Source: Streptomyces sp. ST2-7A
Lineage (GTDB): Bacteria; Actinomycetota; Actinomycetes; Streptomycetales; Streptomycetaceae
Assembly: GCF_021390475.1 (NCBI RefSeq)
Contig: NZ_JAJUWS010000005.1
Span: 147,657 to 211,656 of the forward strand
Length of the DNA stretch: 64,000 nt
Reading direction: 5' to 3'
Shown: positions 42,807 through 51,992 of the stretch, piece by piece
How the letters are laid out: the number at the start of each line of letters is the position of its first letter
How positions within the stretch are numbered: the first letter of the stretch is position 1
The notes under the pieces: model-generated
The model's database searches: none
Seen by the model: the letters and a program-made list of their open reading frames with translations, nothing else
What the model was told of the DNA's origin: nothing
Position numbers and translations under genes: made by a program

Positions 42807-44100
42807 CGTGGCCTCCCGTGCGCTGCCGGGGGCGCGCCCCGGCCTGGTCGGTGTGGGGTGCCGCGCTGCGGTCGGCGGTCGTGCAGGCGTCGACGTACGC
42901 GGCGAGTAGCGACTCGACGAAATCCGGGTCGAAACGGTCGGGGTTGTAGAACAGCAGCACCCGCACCGTGTCCCGGTCGGGCACGACGACCAGCTCCAGC
43001 TCGAAGCGGGTGGCGACGTCGTCGGGCACCAGGACCTCGATGTCCAGCCCTCCGGCCCGGGTCGAGTACACCGGGTCCGCCATCATCTGGAACACCACGT
43101 CGTCGAGCCGGCGGTCGGTGCCGCCCAAATTGATCGGCAGCATCTGGAACGGAAGCGCCTGGTGGACGAACGCCTCCATCACCGTGCCGTGCGTGGCCCG
43201 CAGGTGCGCGGCGAAGTCACCACCGGTGAGCCGGGTCCGCAGCAGCACCATGTTGGCCAGGAACCCCACGGTGCGCCGGTGTTCGGCACTGCGGTTGGCG
43301 AACAGGGTCGCCACCGCCAGATCCTCGGCGCCGCTGACCGACTTCAGGGCCCGGTAGTAGGCGGTGAGCAGCGCCACGAACATTGTCGACCGCTCCCGTT
43401 TGGCCAGGGCGTCCAGTGCGGTCACCGTCGGCGCGTCCAGGACGTGCTGTACGAGCCTGGTGTCGCGCGGCGCGCCCGCGGTGGCCGGCCGGATCGGCAG
43501 CGGGGGCAGCGTCACGTCCTTCAGGCGCTCGCCCCAGAAGGCGCTCAGCTGCTTCCCGGAAGGACCGGCCAGGGCCTCGCGCTGCTCCTCGGCGAACCGT
43601 GAGTACGCGGTGGTGTCGCCGCAGGGCCTGCCCTCCAGCGCGGCGCACAGGTCCTCGAAGATCACGTTGCAGGACCACGAGTCGGTCACCATGTGATGCA
43701 TGTTGAGGCAGAGCACGTGATGGTCCTCGGCGAGCCGCCACAGGGTGATGCGCAGGGCGCTTTCGGTGGCGTCGATCCGGGTGCCCAGTTCCCTGGCCAC
43801 CTCCCGGTCCGCGCACGCTCCGGGATCCGGCTCGCCGGTCAGGTCCACCTCGCGGATCCGCGGTGACACGGTCGGGTGCACCAGCGCCTTGAGGCGGCGG
43901 CCGCCGCCGGTGAAGGTGGTGCGCAGTGCCTCGTGCCGGGACGTCACATGGCCGACCACCTCCCGGAGCCGGTCACGGTCGAGGGGACCGCGCAGCCTGC
44001 ACAGCACCGGGCAGTTCAGCGCGCCCTCCTCGCCCCGGTAGCGGTCGAGGAACCACAGCAGCGTCTGGCCCACGGACGGGCGGATCTCGGTGACTGTCAC
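42796..44100 (-). CDS. Free-standing NRPS condensation-domain protein
   Basis: A single condensation-superfamily domain, 434 residues, with active-site HHMVTDSWS (both His and the Asp present) and the later NMVLLRTRL and FQMLPINL motifs. It is not a Cy domain, so it makes an amide or ester rather than a ring. GTG 44100 is chosen because the domain starts directly after; no strong ribosome-binding site was seen. It is the first gene of the seven-gene operon and overlaps NRPS-1 by 11 bases. Candidate roles are transfer of the FAAL/ACP-borne acyl group, or joining a second unit to the product. None of the NRPS modules needs it for chain growth. Confidence 0.9.
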
Positions 44101-44290
44101 GTCCGGCAACGTAACGACGGTCGCCGCCCGCGCAGCCGCCGCTGAAAGAAAGCTGAGAGGACCTTCACGTTCCTTTCCGGCCGCACGGGCCCCGCCCTCG
44201 TCCGGGTCAGGGTGGGGACACCTGTGCCGCGCGGCGCCCCCGCAGGGCGCCGGACCCATCCAGCGGCACCGTCACACCGGAGGTCGCTCG
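44101..44290. promoter_or_regulatory. Divergent promoter region: NRPS operon versus beta-hydroxytryptophan genes
   Basis: This 190-bp region separates the minus-strand NRPS operon from the plus-strand MbtH-A-T gene, so one regulator could switch both halves of the pathway. A less GC-rich centre (GCTGAAAGAAAGCTGAGAGG, 44139-44158) is the likeliest promoter area. GGAGGT at 44279-44284 is the ribosome-binding site of the plus-strand gene. No iron box (TTAGGTTAGG type) or Zur-like AT palindrome was found. Confidence 0.5.
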
Positions 44291-46273
44291 ATGCCAGCCA
44301 ACCCTTTCGAAGACCCGGACGGGAGCTACCTGGTCCTGCGCAATCAGCGCGGCCGGCGGTCGCTGTGGCCCGCCCGGCTGCCGGCCCCCGCCGGATGGCT
44401 GGTGGAACTGCCCGCGACCTCCCGCGCCCGCGCCCGAGCCCACGTCGAACACGTCTGGCCGGACGTACGCCCCCGCCCGTCCGCGGCGGCCGGGCACACC
44501 GATTCCAGCGCTCCCGCCACTTCCACCGCCGAAACCCTTCCCGTGCTCTTCGAACGAGTGGTGGCCGGGCACCGCGAACTGCCCGCGGTCGAGAGCGAGA
44601 GCACCACCTTGACGTACGGCAGGCTGGCGGACCGGGTGAACCGGCTGGCCCGACGGCTGATCGCGGCCGGTCTCGGCCCCGGCGACCTTGTCGGGATCTG
44701 CGTCCCCCGCGGAACCGACCAGGTGGTGGCGGCACTCGCAGTGACGACCGCCGGAGCGGGCTACGTCCCCCTGGACCCGGGCTATCCCTCCGCGTTGCTG
44801 CGCCACATGGCGGCCGACTCGGGGCTGCGGACCCTGCTGCACACCGGCCCCCCACCGGTGGACGTCACCGGTATGGAAACCATCGACCTGGCCGCCCCCG
44901 GCCCCGCCCCTCGCTCGGCCCGGCCGGTCGACGACGAGGAGCGGCGACGGCCGCTGCACGCAGAGGACACCGCGTACGTCATCTACACCTCCGGCTCCAC
45001 CGGGACGCCCAAGGGTGTGGTGATCCCCCACGCGGGCATGGCGGCGCTCGCCGAGACGCAGCGTCACCGGATCGGCCCCGGCCCCGGCGACCGGGTGCTG
45101 CAGTGGGCCTCGTTCAACTTCGACGCCGGCTTCTGGGACCTGACGCTGGCCCTGTTGTCGGGGGCCACCCTGGTGCTCACCGACGACCGCGCGGTGCTGC
45201 CCGGTGAGGAACTGCACCGAACCCTGATCGACCGGCGGATCAGCCACGCGGTGCTGCCGCCGGTCGCGCTCACCGCCACCGACCCGGACGGCGTCCTGCC
45301 CGGTGGGGTGGTGCTCTCCACCGGTGACTCCTGCACCCAAGCGCTGGTGGCCAGGTGGGCACCCGGGAGGCGCATGTTCAACGGGTACGGGCCCACCGAG
45401 ATGACTGTGGGAGTGACCATGGCGGGCCCGGTGCGGCCGGGCGAGCCGGTCAGCATCGGGGAGCCGTGGCCGGGCAACGAGGTCCGGGTGCTCGACGCCG
45501 ACCTCCGGCCCTGCCGGCCCGGCGAGGAGGGTGAGTTGTACCTGGTGGGCGAGGGCGAGGCACTCGGATACCTCAACCGGCCCGCCCTGACCGCGGAGCG
45601 CTTCGTCGCGGACCCGCACGGCGAACCCGGGAGCCGGATGTACCGCTCCGGCGACCTCGGCCACCGGGACAAGGACGGCACGCTTTACTTCAGGGGCCGC
45701 GCCGACCGCCAGGTCAAGCTGCGTGGCTTCCGGGTCGAACCGGGTGAGGTGGAGGCGGCGTTGGAGTCATGCGAGGGAGTCCGGCTCGGAGCGGTGGTCG
45801 TGACCGGCGAGGTGGACTCGGCACGACTGGTCGCCTTCGTGGTGCCCGGAGCGGACCCGGCCGACGACCTCGCGGAGAGACTGCGCGGGCGACTCGCCGC
45901 GCGGTTGCCCGCGCACATGGTGCCCTCCCGCGTCGAGGTGGTGGCGTCCCTGCCGATGACCAGCAACGGCAAGATCGACCGGCGTGTACTGGAGCAACGG
46001 GCCGCCGCGAGCGCCGCGACGCCGCCCGGCGGGCCGGCCGCCGCCGTTGACCCGTCCGACCCGGTGGCCGCGCTGTGCGCACTGGCCGCCAGGGTGCTGG
46101 GGGTGCCCGCGGTCGCGCCGGACGACAACTTCTTCGACCGGGGCGGGCATTCGATCCTGGCGGTGCGGCTCGCCAAGGCCGTACGGGTCGAATGGGGGAT
46201 GAACCTGCCGGTGCGGGCCGTCTTCGAGCGGCCCACCATGGTGGAGCTGGCCGGCCTGCTGACCGCGGACTGA
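44291..46273 (+). CDS. MbtH-A-T fusion protein (amino acid loading for beta-hydroxylation)
   Basis: A 660-residue fusion. Residues 1-60 form an MbtH-like domain (NPFEDPDGSYLVLRN, SLWPARL, PAGWLVEL), which helps A domains fold. The A domain follows (about 85-570), with TSGSTGTPKGVVIPH, FNFDAGFWDL, GYGPTEMTVG and NGKID. The carrier protein has GGHSILAVRL near 620. The same arrangement is used in thiocoraline, echinomycin and nikkomycin clusters to tether an amino acid for a P450. With tryptophan 2,3-dioxygenase downstream the expected substrate is L-tryptophan; the pocket residues alone do not prove this. GGAGGT 6 nt before ATG 44291 fixes the start. Confidence 0.93.
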   Translation: MPANPFEDPDGSYLVLRNQRGRRSLWPARLPAPAGWLVELPATSRARARAHVEHVWPDVRPRPSAAAGHTDSSAPATSTAETLPVLFERVVAGHRELPAVESESTTLTYGRLADRVNRLARRLIAAGLGPGDLVGICVPRGTDQVVAALAVTTAGAGYVPLDPGYPSALLRHMAADSGLRTLLHTGPPPVDVTGMETIDLAAPGPAPRSARPVDDEERRRPLHAEDTAYVIYTSGSTGTPKGVVIPHAGMAALAETQRHRIGPGPGDRVLQWASFNFDAGFWDLTLALLSGATLVLTDDRAVLPGEELHRTLIDRRISHAVLPPVALTATDPDGVLPGGVVLSTGDSCTQALVARWAPGRRMFNGYGPTEMTVGVTMAGPVRPGEPVSIGEPWPGNEVRVLDADLRPCRPGEEGELYLVGEGEALGYLNRPALTAERFVADPHGEPGSRMYRSGDLGHRDKDGTLYFRGRADRQVKLRGFRVEPGEVEAALESCEGVRLGAVVVTGEVDSARLVAFVVPGADPADDLAERLRGRLAARLPAHMVPSRVEVVASLPMTSNGKIDRRVLEQRAAASAATPPGGPAAAVDPSDPVAALCALAARVLGVPAVAPDDNFFDRGGHSILAVRLAKAVRVEWGMNLPVRAVFERPTMVELAGLLTAD

Positions 46274-46314
46274 ACCGGGACGGGGCACGGCAGGGGCCGG
46301 GGCAGGCCCACGAT

Positions 46315-46375
46315 CCCGGCCGGCGGGCCCGTCGCGGCCCACGCCGGCCGGGCGGTTCCCTTCCCGGTGAGGGAA
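46315..46375. terminator. Double hairpin between convergent genes
   Basis: Perfect arms CCCGGCCGGC (46315-46324) and GCCGGCCGGG (46343-46352), then a second small hairpin TTCCC (46356-46360) and GGGAA (46371-46375). They lie between the convergent ends of the MbtH-A-T and P450 genes. Confidence 0.65.
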
Positions 46376-46398
46376 ACCTGAAGGGGGGTGGAGGCGGC

Positions 46399-47637
46399 TC
46401 AGTCGAGCCGCAGGCGCAGGGCGCTGTGGCCGAACAGGAAGGTGGAGTAGACGCGCGGCGGTTCCGCCAGGATCTCGATCCGGCCCACCCGGCGGACCAG
46501 CGAGTCCAGCACGGCGGACAGCTCCAGCCGGCCGAGGAAGGCCCCCAGGCAGAAGTGCGGACCGTGCCCGAGCGCGAGGTGTGGGTTGTGCTCCCTGCCG
46601 ACGTCGAAGCTGCGGGGCCGCGCGAAGACCTCGGGATCATTGTTGGCCGAGATGTTCCACAGGGTGACGATGTCGCCCGCCGACACCTCGGCACCCCCGA
46701 TCCGCAGGTCGACGGTGGCCGTACGGGCGAAGTGCATGGCCGGGGTCACCCAGCGCAGCACCTCCTCCACCGCCGTCCGCACCGCCGCCTCGCCGGTGCG
46801 CAGCCGATGCCACTGCTCCTCGTGGGTGCCCAGCGCGTGCAAGGCGCCGATCGTGGTCACCCGGGTGGACTCGTCGCCCCCCAGGATCAGGCTGTAGCAG
46901 TTGAGGGCGAGATCGTCCTCCGTCATCGGCTCGCCCTCCACCCTGGCGCCGGCGATCATGCTGATCACGTCCTCGCCGGGGCGGCGGCGGCGCTCGCGGA
47001 CCACATCCACGAAGTACGACAGGATCTCGTTGCGGGCCTCCAGCGCGTCGAAGGGATCGTCCTCGGCGCTCTCCGACGACAGCGCGCGCTTGTTCCATCC
47101 CAGCAGCAAGGGCCGGTCGGCGACGGGCAGTTCCAGCAGGTCGCATACGGTGTTGAGCGGCAGGTGCTCGGCGATGTCCCGCGCGGCGTCGGCCTCGCCC
47201 GCACCTACCACGGCGGTCACCAGGGAGTCGGCCCGATGCCGCACCGACTCCTCCACGTGCCGCAGCACCCGTGGCGAGAAGGCACGTAGCATCACCTGGC
47301 GCAGCTCGCGGTGGCGGGGACGGTCCATCACCGCCAGCATTCGCCCGCCGGCCGAGTCGCCGCCGCTCAGCAGGACGTCCAGCACCGTTCCCCGGGCCGA
47401 GCTCAGCCGGGCCGTGTCCTTGTAGCAGTCCTGGACGTCCCGGTGCCGGGCCACCGCCCAGAACCCGGGGCGATCGTCCGCGGGGGGATGCCAGCGCACC
47501 GGATCGCTGCGACGCATCCGGTCCCAGTACGCGTAGGGGTCGTGCTCGATGAACGCCGCCGGGTCGGCGAGGTCGAGAGCCGCCCCGGAGTCGTCGTACG
47601 GGCCGTGGAAAACGGCGGTGTTGTGGGAGGAGACCAC
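46399..47637 (-). CDS. Cytochrome P450, probable aminoacyl-carrier beta-hydroxylase
   Basis: A 412-residue P450 distinct from the pair at 12-14.6 kb. The I-helix reads LILGGDESTRVTT, the K-helix EEVLRW and the heme loop GHGPHFCLGAFLG. The GGDESTR form of the I-helix and the HFCLGA heme loop resemble the P450s that hydroxylate the beta carbon of carrier-bound amino acids (NovI, NikQ, TioI type). The partner MbtH-A-T protein is its convergent neighbour. It should yield beta-hydroxytryptophanyl thioester. GTG 47637 has AAAGGAG 7-8 nt upstream. It is divergent from the thioesterase gene. Confidence 0.92.
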   Translation of the reverse strand: MVSSHNTAVFHGPYDDSGAALDLADPAAFIEHDPYAYWDRMRRSDPVRWHPPADDRPGFWAVARHRDVQDCYKDTARLSSARGTVLDVLLSGGDSAGGRMLAVMDRPRHRELRQVMLRAFSPRVLRHVEESVRHRADSLVTAVVGAGEADAARDIAEHLPLNTVCDLLELPVADRPLLLGWNKRALSSESAEDDPFDALEARNEILSYFVDVVRERRRRPGEDVISMIAGARVEGEPMTEDDLALNCYSLILGGDESTRVTTIGALHALGTHEEQWHRLRTGEAAVRTAVEEVLRWVTPAMHFARTATVDLRIGGAEVSAGDIVTLWNISANNDPEVFARPRSFDVGREHNPHLALGHGPHFCLGAFLGRLELSAVLDSLVRRVGRIEILAEPPRVYSTFLFGHSALRLRLD

Positions 47638-47845
47638 CGGGAGACTCCTTTCGGCCCGGACAGCGGACCTGTGCGAGGGGCTCGGCCCGGACACCGGGTC
47701 GGTACAGAGGTGCTCGTTTCCGACCTCGATCCTCACCTCTCGCGCCCGCGCCCGAGGCGGTGCTGAATGAATGATGAAGGTTTCCGCGGCGGCCCCGGGC
47801 GTGCGTGCGATTCTCACATCCGAGGCGGCGAAGGGGAGATCGGCC
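47638..47845. promoter_or_regulatory. Divergent promoter region: P450 versus thioesterase-TDO operon
   Basis: A 208-bp intergenic stretch upstream of both the beta-hydroxylase P450 (minus) and the thioesterase operon (plus). It contains AAAGGAG for the P450 and AAGGGGAG just before ATG 47846. An in-frame ATG pair at 47771 would extend the thioesterase by 25 residues, but homologous sequence begins only after 47846. Confidence 0.45.
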
Positions 47846-48637
47846 ATGGGCGTGCATCGCGGATCCGTGCGCACGGTGTTGGGCACGGAACGCCCCGGGC
47901 TCCGGCTGCTCGGACTGCCGCACTCCGGCGGCCGCGCGGAGGGCTTCACCTGCTGGCGTGACGCGCTCCCCGCCGCGTTCCCCGGGACAGCGGTGGAACT
48001 GTGCGCCGCGCAGTACCCCGGGCACGGCGACCGGCTGGCGGAGCCGCCGAGGGAGGATGTCGGCACGATCGCCGAGGAGATCGTCGCCGACCTGACCCGG
48101 CTGCCACCGGCGGATCTGCTGCTCTTCGGTCACAGCTTCGGCTCGGCCGTCGCCTGCGAGGTGGCCCGCCGGTGCCCGGGCGCGGGCATCGACGTCCTCC
48201 TGCTCGTCGCGTCCAGCGCCTGGGCCCCGGGGGACCCGGCCCGGCCCCCTCGTGACGAACACCTGCTGCCCGACGAGGAGCTGTGGGGGCGCCTTGTCGC
48301 ACTCGGGGGCATCGCCCCCGACATCGCGTCGCAGACCGAGCTGCGCGACCTGCTGCTCCCCGCGATGCGCGCGGACATCGCCGCGCACGAGCGCTACCTC
48401 GGCTGCCCGGACCCGGGGTCGCTCCACTGCGACGTGCACGTTTGCATGGCTCGGGGGGACCTCCTCGTACCGGTCTCGGCAGGCCGCTACTGGGGCCGTC
48501 TCACCACAGGGAACACGAGCGTCGACATCAGACGTGGAGCCCATTTCCACGTCTTCGACGATCCCGCACTGCTGCTGGAGGACCTGGCGCGGCGGGTTTC
48601 CACCCACACGAAGGGAGGCAGTTCGGCGCATGAGTAG
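47846..48637 (+). CDS. Thioesterase releasing the beta-hydroxylated amino acid
   Basis: A 263-residue type II thioesterase with nucleophile motif GHSFGSAVA, acid in ARGDLLVPV and histidine in RRGAHFHVFD. In related clusters (TioQ, Ecm14 type) such an enzyme frees beta-hydroxytryptophan from the MbtH-A-T carrier after P450 action, which fits the position beside those genes. ATG 47846 is chosen for its AAGGGGAG ribosome-binding site. It overlaps the SDR gene by 8 bases. It is clearly different from the other stand-alone thioesterase at 27811. Confidence 0.91.
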   Translation: MGVHRGSVRTVLGTERPGLRLLGLPHSGGRAEGFTCWRDALPAAFPGTAVELCAAQYPGHGDRLAEPPREDVGTIAEEIVADLTRLPPADLLLFGHSFGSAVACEVARRCPGAGIDVLLLVASSAWAPGDPARPPRDEHLLPDEELWGRLVALGGIAPDIASQTELRDLLLPAMRADIAAHERYLGCPDPGSLHCDVHVCMARGDLLVPVSAGRYWGRLTTGNTSVDIRRGAHFHVFDDPALLLEDLARRVSTHTKGGSSAHE

Positions 48638-49388
48638 TCCTTGGGCAGGCCTGCGGCTGGTCGTCACCGGCGGCGGTTCGGGCATCGGGGCAGCGGTGGT
48701 CGCCCGCGCGACCGGGCTGGGCGCCGACGTCCTGGCGATCGGCCGGCGGGCCGACCGGCTGGCGGAGGTGGCTGCGAAGGCACGGGCCGAAGGAGCGGGC
48801 ACCGCGGTGCCGTACGCAGTGGACGTCACTGCTCCCGACGCCCCCGCGCGGATCGCGGAGCGCGCCGGGGAAGTGCTCGGCGGCGTCGACGCCTTGGTCA
48901 ACAACGCAGGGCACGCGGTCTTCGACTGCCTGGAGGACGCCGCCGAGACGGACCTGCGGGCGATGATCGACACCAATCTGGTGGCTCCCGCCCTGTTGGT
49001 CCGGGCGCTGTTGCCCCCGCTGCGCGCCAGCCGGGGCTGTGTGGTCAACGTGTCCTCCGTCGGCGGCGTCCTGGCGATGCCGAACCGGTCGTTCTACGGG
49101 GCCAGCAAGGCCGCCCTGAACTCCCTGACGAGGTCGCTCGCCGTGGAACTGGCACCCGAGGTCCGGGTGAACGCGGTGCTGCCCGGCCCGGTCGACACGG
49201 GCCTGTGGGACCTGGCGGCGGGCGAGGGCGCGGACGCCCTGCGCGAAGGAATCGTGGCCGGCACCCCCCTGGGGCGGTTCGGCCTGGCGCCGGAGGTGGC
49301 GGCCTGGGTGTGCCACCTCGTCGACTCCGAGACTTCGTCCTGGGTCACCGGGTCCCTGGTGTCCGTGGACGGCGGACGTACGGCCTGA
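48630..49388 (+). CDS. Short-chain dehydrogenase/reductase
   Basis: A classical SDR of 252 residues: cofactor motif VTGGGSGIGAA, NNAGHAVF, catalytic Ser in NVSSVGG and YGASK with Tyr and Lys, and a C-terminal LVSVDGG. GGGAGG lies upstream of ATG 48630. In the proposed 3-hydroxyquinaldate route it could reduce the 4-oxo group of the quinolone formed after transamination, allowing loss of water to the 3-hydroxyquinoline; a keto-reducing enzyme with this place is known from thiocoraline. Oxidation of the beta-hydroxyl to a ketone is the alternative. Cofactor preference: the Arg-rich end of strand 2 (IGRRADRL) favours NADPH. Confidence 0.9.
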   Translation: MSSPWAGLRLVVTGGGSGIGAAVVARATGLGADVLAIGRRADRLAEVAAKARAEGAGTAVPYAVDVTAPDAPARIAERAGEVLGGVDALVNNAGHAVFDCLEDAAETDLRAMIDTNLVAPALLVRALLPPLRASRGCVVNVSSVGGVLAMPNRSFYGASKAALNSLTRSLAVELAPEVRVNAVLPGPVDTGLWDLAAGEGADALREGIVAGTPLGRFGLAPEVAAWVCHLVDSETSSWVTGSLVSVDGGRTA

Positions 49389-49452
49389 GCCACAGTCCAG
49401 CAGTACCACCCGGCCGGCCCGGTCCGGCCGGTCCTGCTATCAGCGGAAAGGC

Positions 49453-50703
49453 ATGAATCAGATGACGCAGACAGCTTCACCGTGGTTCGCCCCGGCCTCG
49501 GCGATCCCCTCCTCCTGGCTGTACGAGTCCTTCCGGATCGCCAACGAGCGCGAGCGTGAGCACCCCGGCCAGATCAAACTGCACGTGGGCGAGCCCGCCT
49601 TCGGCCCGCCGGACTCCGTCGCCAAGGAGTTTGTCGCCGCCGTCCTGGAGGGCCGGGCCCGCTACATCGACGTGCAGGGGCTCCCGGAGCTCCGTGAGCG
49701 TCTCGCGGACAAGCTCGACACCGTCAACCGCATCGACACCGAGCCCTCCCGGCTCTTCGTCACCCCCGGGTCGTGCCAGGGTCTCAGCGCCCTGATGCGC
49801 TCTCTCGCCAGCTCGGGAGCGGAGATCCTGATGCCGGAGATCCACTGGCCCGTGCACCTGCAACAGGCCCTTCTCGCCGGATTCCGCCCGGTGTTCTACA
49901 AGCTCGGCGAACACTTCGCGCCCGACCCCGGGTCGATCCGGCAGGTGGCCACCCCCGCGACACGGGCGCTGCTGCTCAACACCCCCTCGAACCCCACCGG
50001 TGCGCTCGTCGACCTCCCGCTGCAGCAGGCCCTGTACGAGATCGCCGACGAGCGGGGCTGGCAGATCATCAGCGACGAGGCCTACGAGGACTTCGCGTTC
50101 TCCGGGCCCCACCTGTCGATCGCCGCCCTGGAGCGCGACCGCCCCGCGTCGCAACGCATCGTCAACAGCGTCTTCACGTTCTCCAAGGGACCGGCGATGA
50201 CCGGCTACCGGCTCGGCTACGTCGCGGTGTCGCGGCCGGAGACGGCTGCCGCCATGCGCACGGTCCAGGAGTCCTCCATCATCGCACCCAACGCGCCCGT
50301 CCAGTACGCCGGACTGGCCGCCCTGGACGCGTCGGGAGCCCTCGCGGGCAACCACGAGTTCGTACGGGGGAACCGGGACACCGCGCTCGCCCCGCTGGTC
50401 GACGACGGGCTGCTGCCCGCACTGCCCGGCGGCGGCTGGTACGCCATGGCCGACATCTCCTCCACCGGCCTGACCGGCGAGGAGTTCGGCGCCGAACTGA
50501 TGCTCCGCCACGATGTCGTGGTGGTTCCCGGCAGCGGGTTCTCCGCACGCCCCGAATTCGCCCCGGACGGCACGATGCGACCGCTGAAGCCCGGCGGTGT
50601 CGCGTCCGGCCTGGTCCGGATCGCGTTCTGTGTCGACAGCGAGCAACTGGTCACCGGGGTGGAACGGCTGGTCGCGCTGGTCCGTGAGAAGAGGCAGCGG
50701 TGA
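49453..50703 (+). CDS. PLP aminotransferase, kynurenine aminotransferase-like
   Basis: A fold-type I aminotransferase of 416 residues. The PLP lysine is in FTFSKGPAMTGYRLGY; NTPSNPTGAL and the DEAYEDF cofactor Asp/Tyr region are present, as is the C-terminal VRIAFCVD substrate-carboxylate Arg region. GGAAAGG precedes ATG 49453. Following the SDR and overlapping the tryptophan dioxygenase start by 4 bases (GTGA), it is placed to deaminate beta-hydroxykynurenine. The resulting keto acid would close with the aniline nitrogen to give a 3-hydroxy-4-quinolone-2-carboxylate skeleton. This matches the role proposed for TioG-type enzymes; substrate is inference. Confidence 0.91.
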   Translation: MNQMTQTASPWFAPASAIPSSWLYESFRIANEREREHPGQIKLHVGEPAFGPPDSVAKEFVAAVLEGRARYIDVQGLPELRERLADKLDTVNRIDTEPSRLFVTPGSCQGLSALMRSLASSGAEILMPEIHWPVHLQQALLAGFRPVFYKLGEHFAPDPGSIRQVATPATRALLLNTPSNPTGALVDLPLQQALYEIADERGWQIISDEAYEDFAFSGPHLSIAALERDRPASQRIVNSVFTFSKGPAMTGYRLGYVAVSRPETAAAMRTVQESSIIAPNAPVQYAGLAALDASGALAGNHEFVRGNRDTALAPLVDDGLLPALPGGGWYAMADISSTGLTGEEFGAELMLRHDVVVVPGSGFSARPEFAPDGTMRPLKPGGVASGLVRIAFCVDSEQLVTGVERLVALVREKRQR

Positions 50704-51419
50704 CACCCACCGAGGTGACCTACGCCTCCTACCTGAAGCTCGACGAGCTGCTGACCCTCCAGCAACCGCGCACCTCCGAGGACGACGCGGACCTCACCAC
50801 GGTGCTCTCCGAACAGTTCTTCATCGTCAGCCACCAGACCTGCGAACTGTGGCTGAAGCAAATCCTGGGCGATCTCGCCGCCGTGGAGGGCCACTTCCTG
50901 ACGATGACCACCTCGGGCCTGGAGCGGTCCGTGGACCTGCTCTACCGGTCCGGCGAGCTGCTGCGGCTGCTGCACGAGCAGCTCATGGCGCTCGAACGGC
51001 TGCCGCTGGAGGACTTCGCCCGGTTCCGGCAACATCTCGGCACGGCCAGCGGCGCCCAGTCCAGCCAGTCCCACGAACTGGAGCGGGTACTCGGCAGCGC
51101 CAACCGTTCCGGATCGCTGTTCCTCGCCTTCCGTTCCGGGCTGGAGCGGATCGGTGCCGACCTGGAGGAGATCGTCGCCGCGGGTGTCGAGGCGGGCTCG
51201 TTCCACCGGGCCGTCGAGGCGATGCTCAGGGTCGGCAACGGCTACTTTCAGTGGAAGATCGGGCACGTGGGCCTGGTGATGAAGATGATCGGGGAACAGC
51301 CGGGCACCGCCGGAACCTCGGGGGCGGCGCATCTCCTGGGCCGCGCCACGATGCCGTTCACCGAACTCCACGAACTGCGAGGCAAGGTGCACGAGCGCCA
51401 GCAGCGGCAGGCGGGCTGA
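50700..51419 (+). CDS. Tryptophan 2,3-dioxygenase homologue with altered substrate motif
   Basis: A 239-residue heme dioxygenase that opens the indole ring to N-formylkynurenine. Visible are YLKLDELL, FFIVSHQTCELWLK, FRQHLGTASGAQS, and the proximal heme histidine in YFQWKIGHVGLVMKMIG. Most tryptophan dioxygenases read SGFQSxQFR in the active-site helix, where the Arg holds the substrate carboxylate; here it is SGAQSSQSH. A changed pocket could suit beta-hydroxytryptophan, or reduce activity on free tryptophan. It is shorter than housekeeping enzymes (about 280). GTG 50700 overlaps the aminotransferase stop, and a 16-bp hairpin terminator follows. Confidence 0.92.
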   Translation: MTPTEVTYASYLKLDELLTLQQPRTSEDDADLTTVLSEQFFIVSHQTCELWLKQILGDLAAVEGHFLTMTTSGLERSVDLLYRSGELLRLLHEQLMALERLPLEDFARFRQHLGTASGAQSSQSHELERVLGSANRSGSLFLAFRSGLERIGADLEEIVAAGVEAGSFHRAVEAMLRVGNGYFQWKIGHVGLVMKMIGEQPGTAGTSGAAHLLGRATMPFTELHELRGKVHERQQRQAG

Positions 51420-51430
51420 CCGCGGCGGGA

Positions 51431-51472
51431 GCGGCCCCCGGAACGCGCCCGCGGGAGCGTTCCGGGGGCCGC
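51431..51472. terminator. Bidirectional hairpin terminator after the dioxygenase gene
   Basis: Perfect 16-bp arms GCGGCCCCCGGAACGC (51431-51446) and GCGTTCCGGGGGCCGC (51457-51472), 10-nt loop, between convergent genes. Confidence 0.85.
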
Positions 51473-51482
51473 CGGGTCCGGA

Positions 51483-51992
51483 TCAGGTGGCGGTCTCCAG
51501 GATGTAGCCCCGCCCCCACACGGTGCGCAGACTCAGCCGGGCGCCGTCCAACCGCTGGCGCAGCCGCATGATGTGCAGGTCCACCGCGTTGCTGGTGACC
51601 GTCTCGTTGTTGATGCGGCCCAGGGCGTCCTTCAGCGTGCCTCGACGGACGAGGTGACCGAAGTCGGCCAGGAAACAGCGCATCATCTCGCTCTGCGCCT
51701 CGGACATGGGCACCGACTGCCCGCCGTAGTAGAGCACCCCCGTCGGATCCAGCGCGGGCATGAAGTCGGTTCCGGTGCGCTGCTGCAGGGTGTGGACGCG
51801 AGCCGCCAGGTCGAGGCGGGCCACCGGCGGGCGCACCCAGTCCTCGGTGGGGGAGATGTCGCTCGGCGGCGCAGTCTGGCCCTCCAGGACCAGCAGGCAC
51901 GGCAGTCCCGCCTCGCGCAGCCGGTCCCTTTCCCGGCTCTGCACCGGCCAGCGCAGGAATCGGACTTCTTGCTTGTGAGCGAGCATGGCCAT
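51483..51992 (-). CDS. OmpR/PhoB-type winged-helix regulator with degenerate receiver
   Basis: A 169-residue protein. The C-terminal half is a transcriptional regulatory winged helix: MRCFLADFGHLVRRGTLKDAL, then the recognition helix region NAVDLHIMRLRQRL and the wing RTVWGRGYIL. The N-terminal half has LPCLLVLEGQ and DWVRPPVARLDL, recalling strands of a receiver domain, but no phosphorylatable Asp pocket. Such orphan regulators often respond to ligands rather than a sensor kinase. ATG 51992 is followed by a second ATG at 51986; a G-rich stretch lies upstream. Placed at the right end of the cluster, it is probably the second pathway regulator. Confidence 0.85.
   Translation of the reverse strand: MAMLAHKQEVRFLRWPVQSRERDRLREAGLPCLLVLEGQTAPPSDISPTEDWVRPPVARLDLAARVHTLQQRTGTDFMPALDPTGVLYYGGQSVPMSEAQSEMMRCFLADFGHLVRRGTLKDALGRINNETVTSNAVDLHIMRLRQRLDGARLSLRTVWGRGYILETAT

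Noticed and set aside
44101..44290. Iron (DmdR/IdeR) or zinc (Zur) box before the NRPS operon
   Set aside because: No AT-rich 19-bp palindrome of either type was found here or in the other divergent promoter regions.
44291..51419. Quinoxaline-2-carboxylate (echinomycin type) as product of the tryptophan module
   Set aside because: The aminotransferase plus SDR without further quinoxaline-specific oxidative genes fits 3-hydroxyquinaldate better; the ligase pocket Asn also favours an ortho-hydroxy acid.
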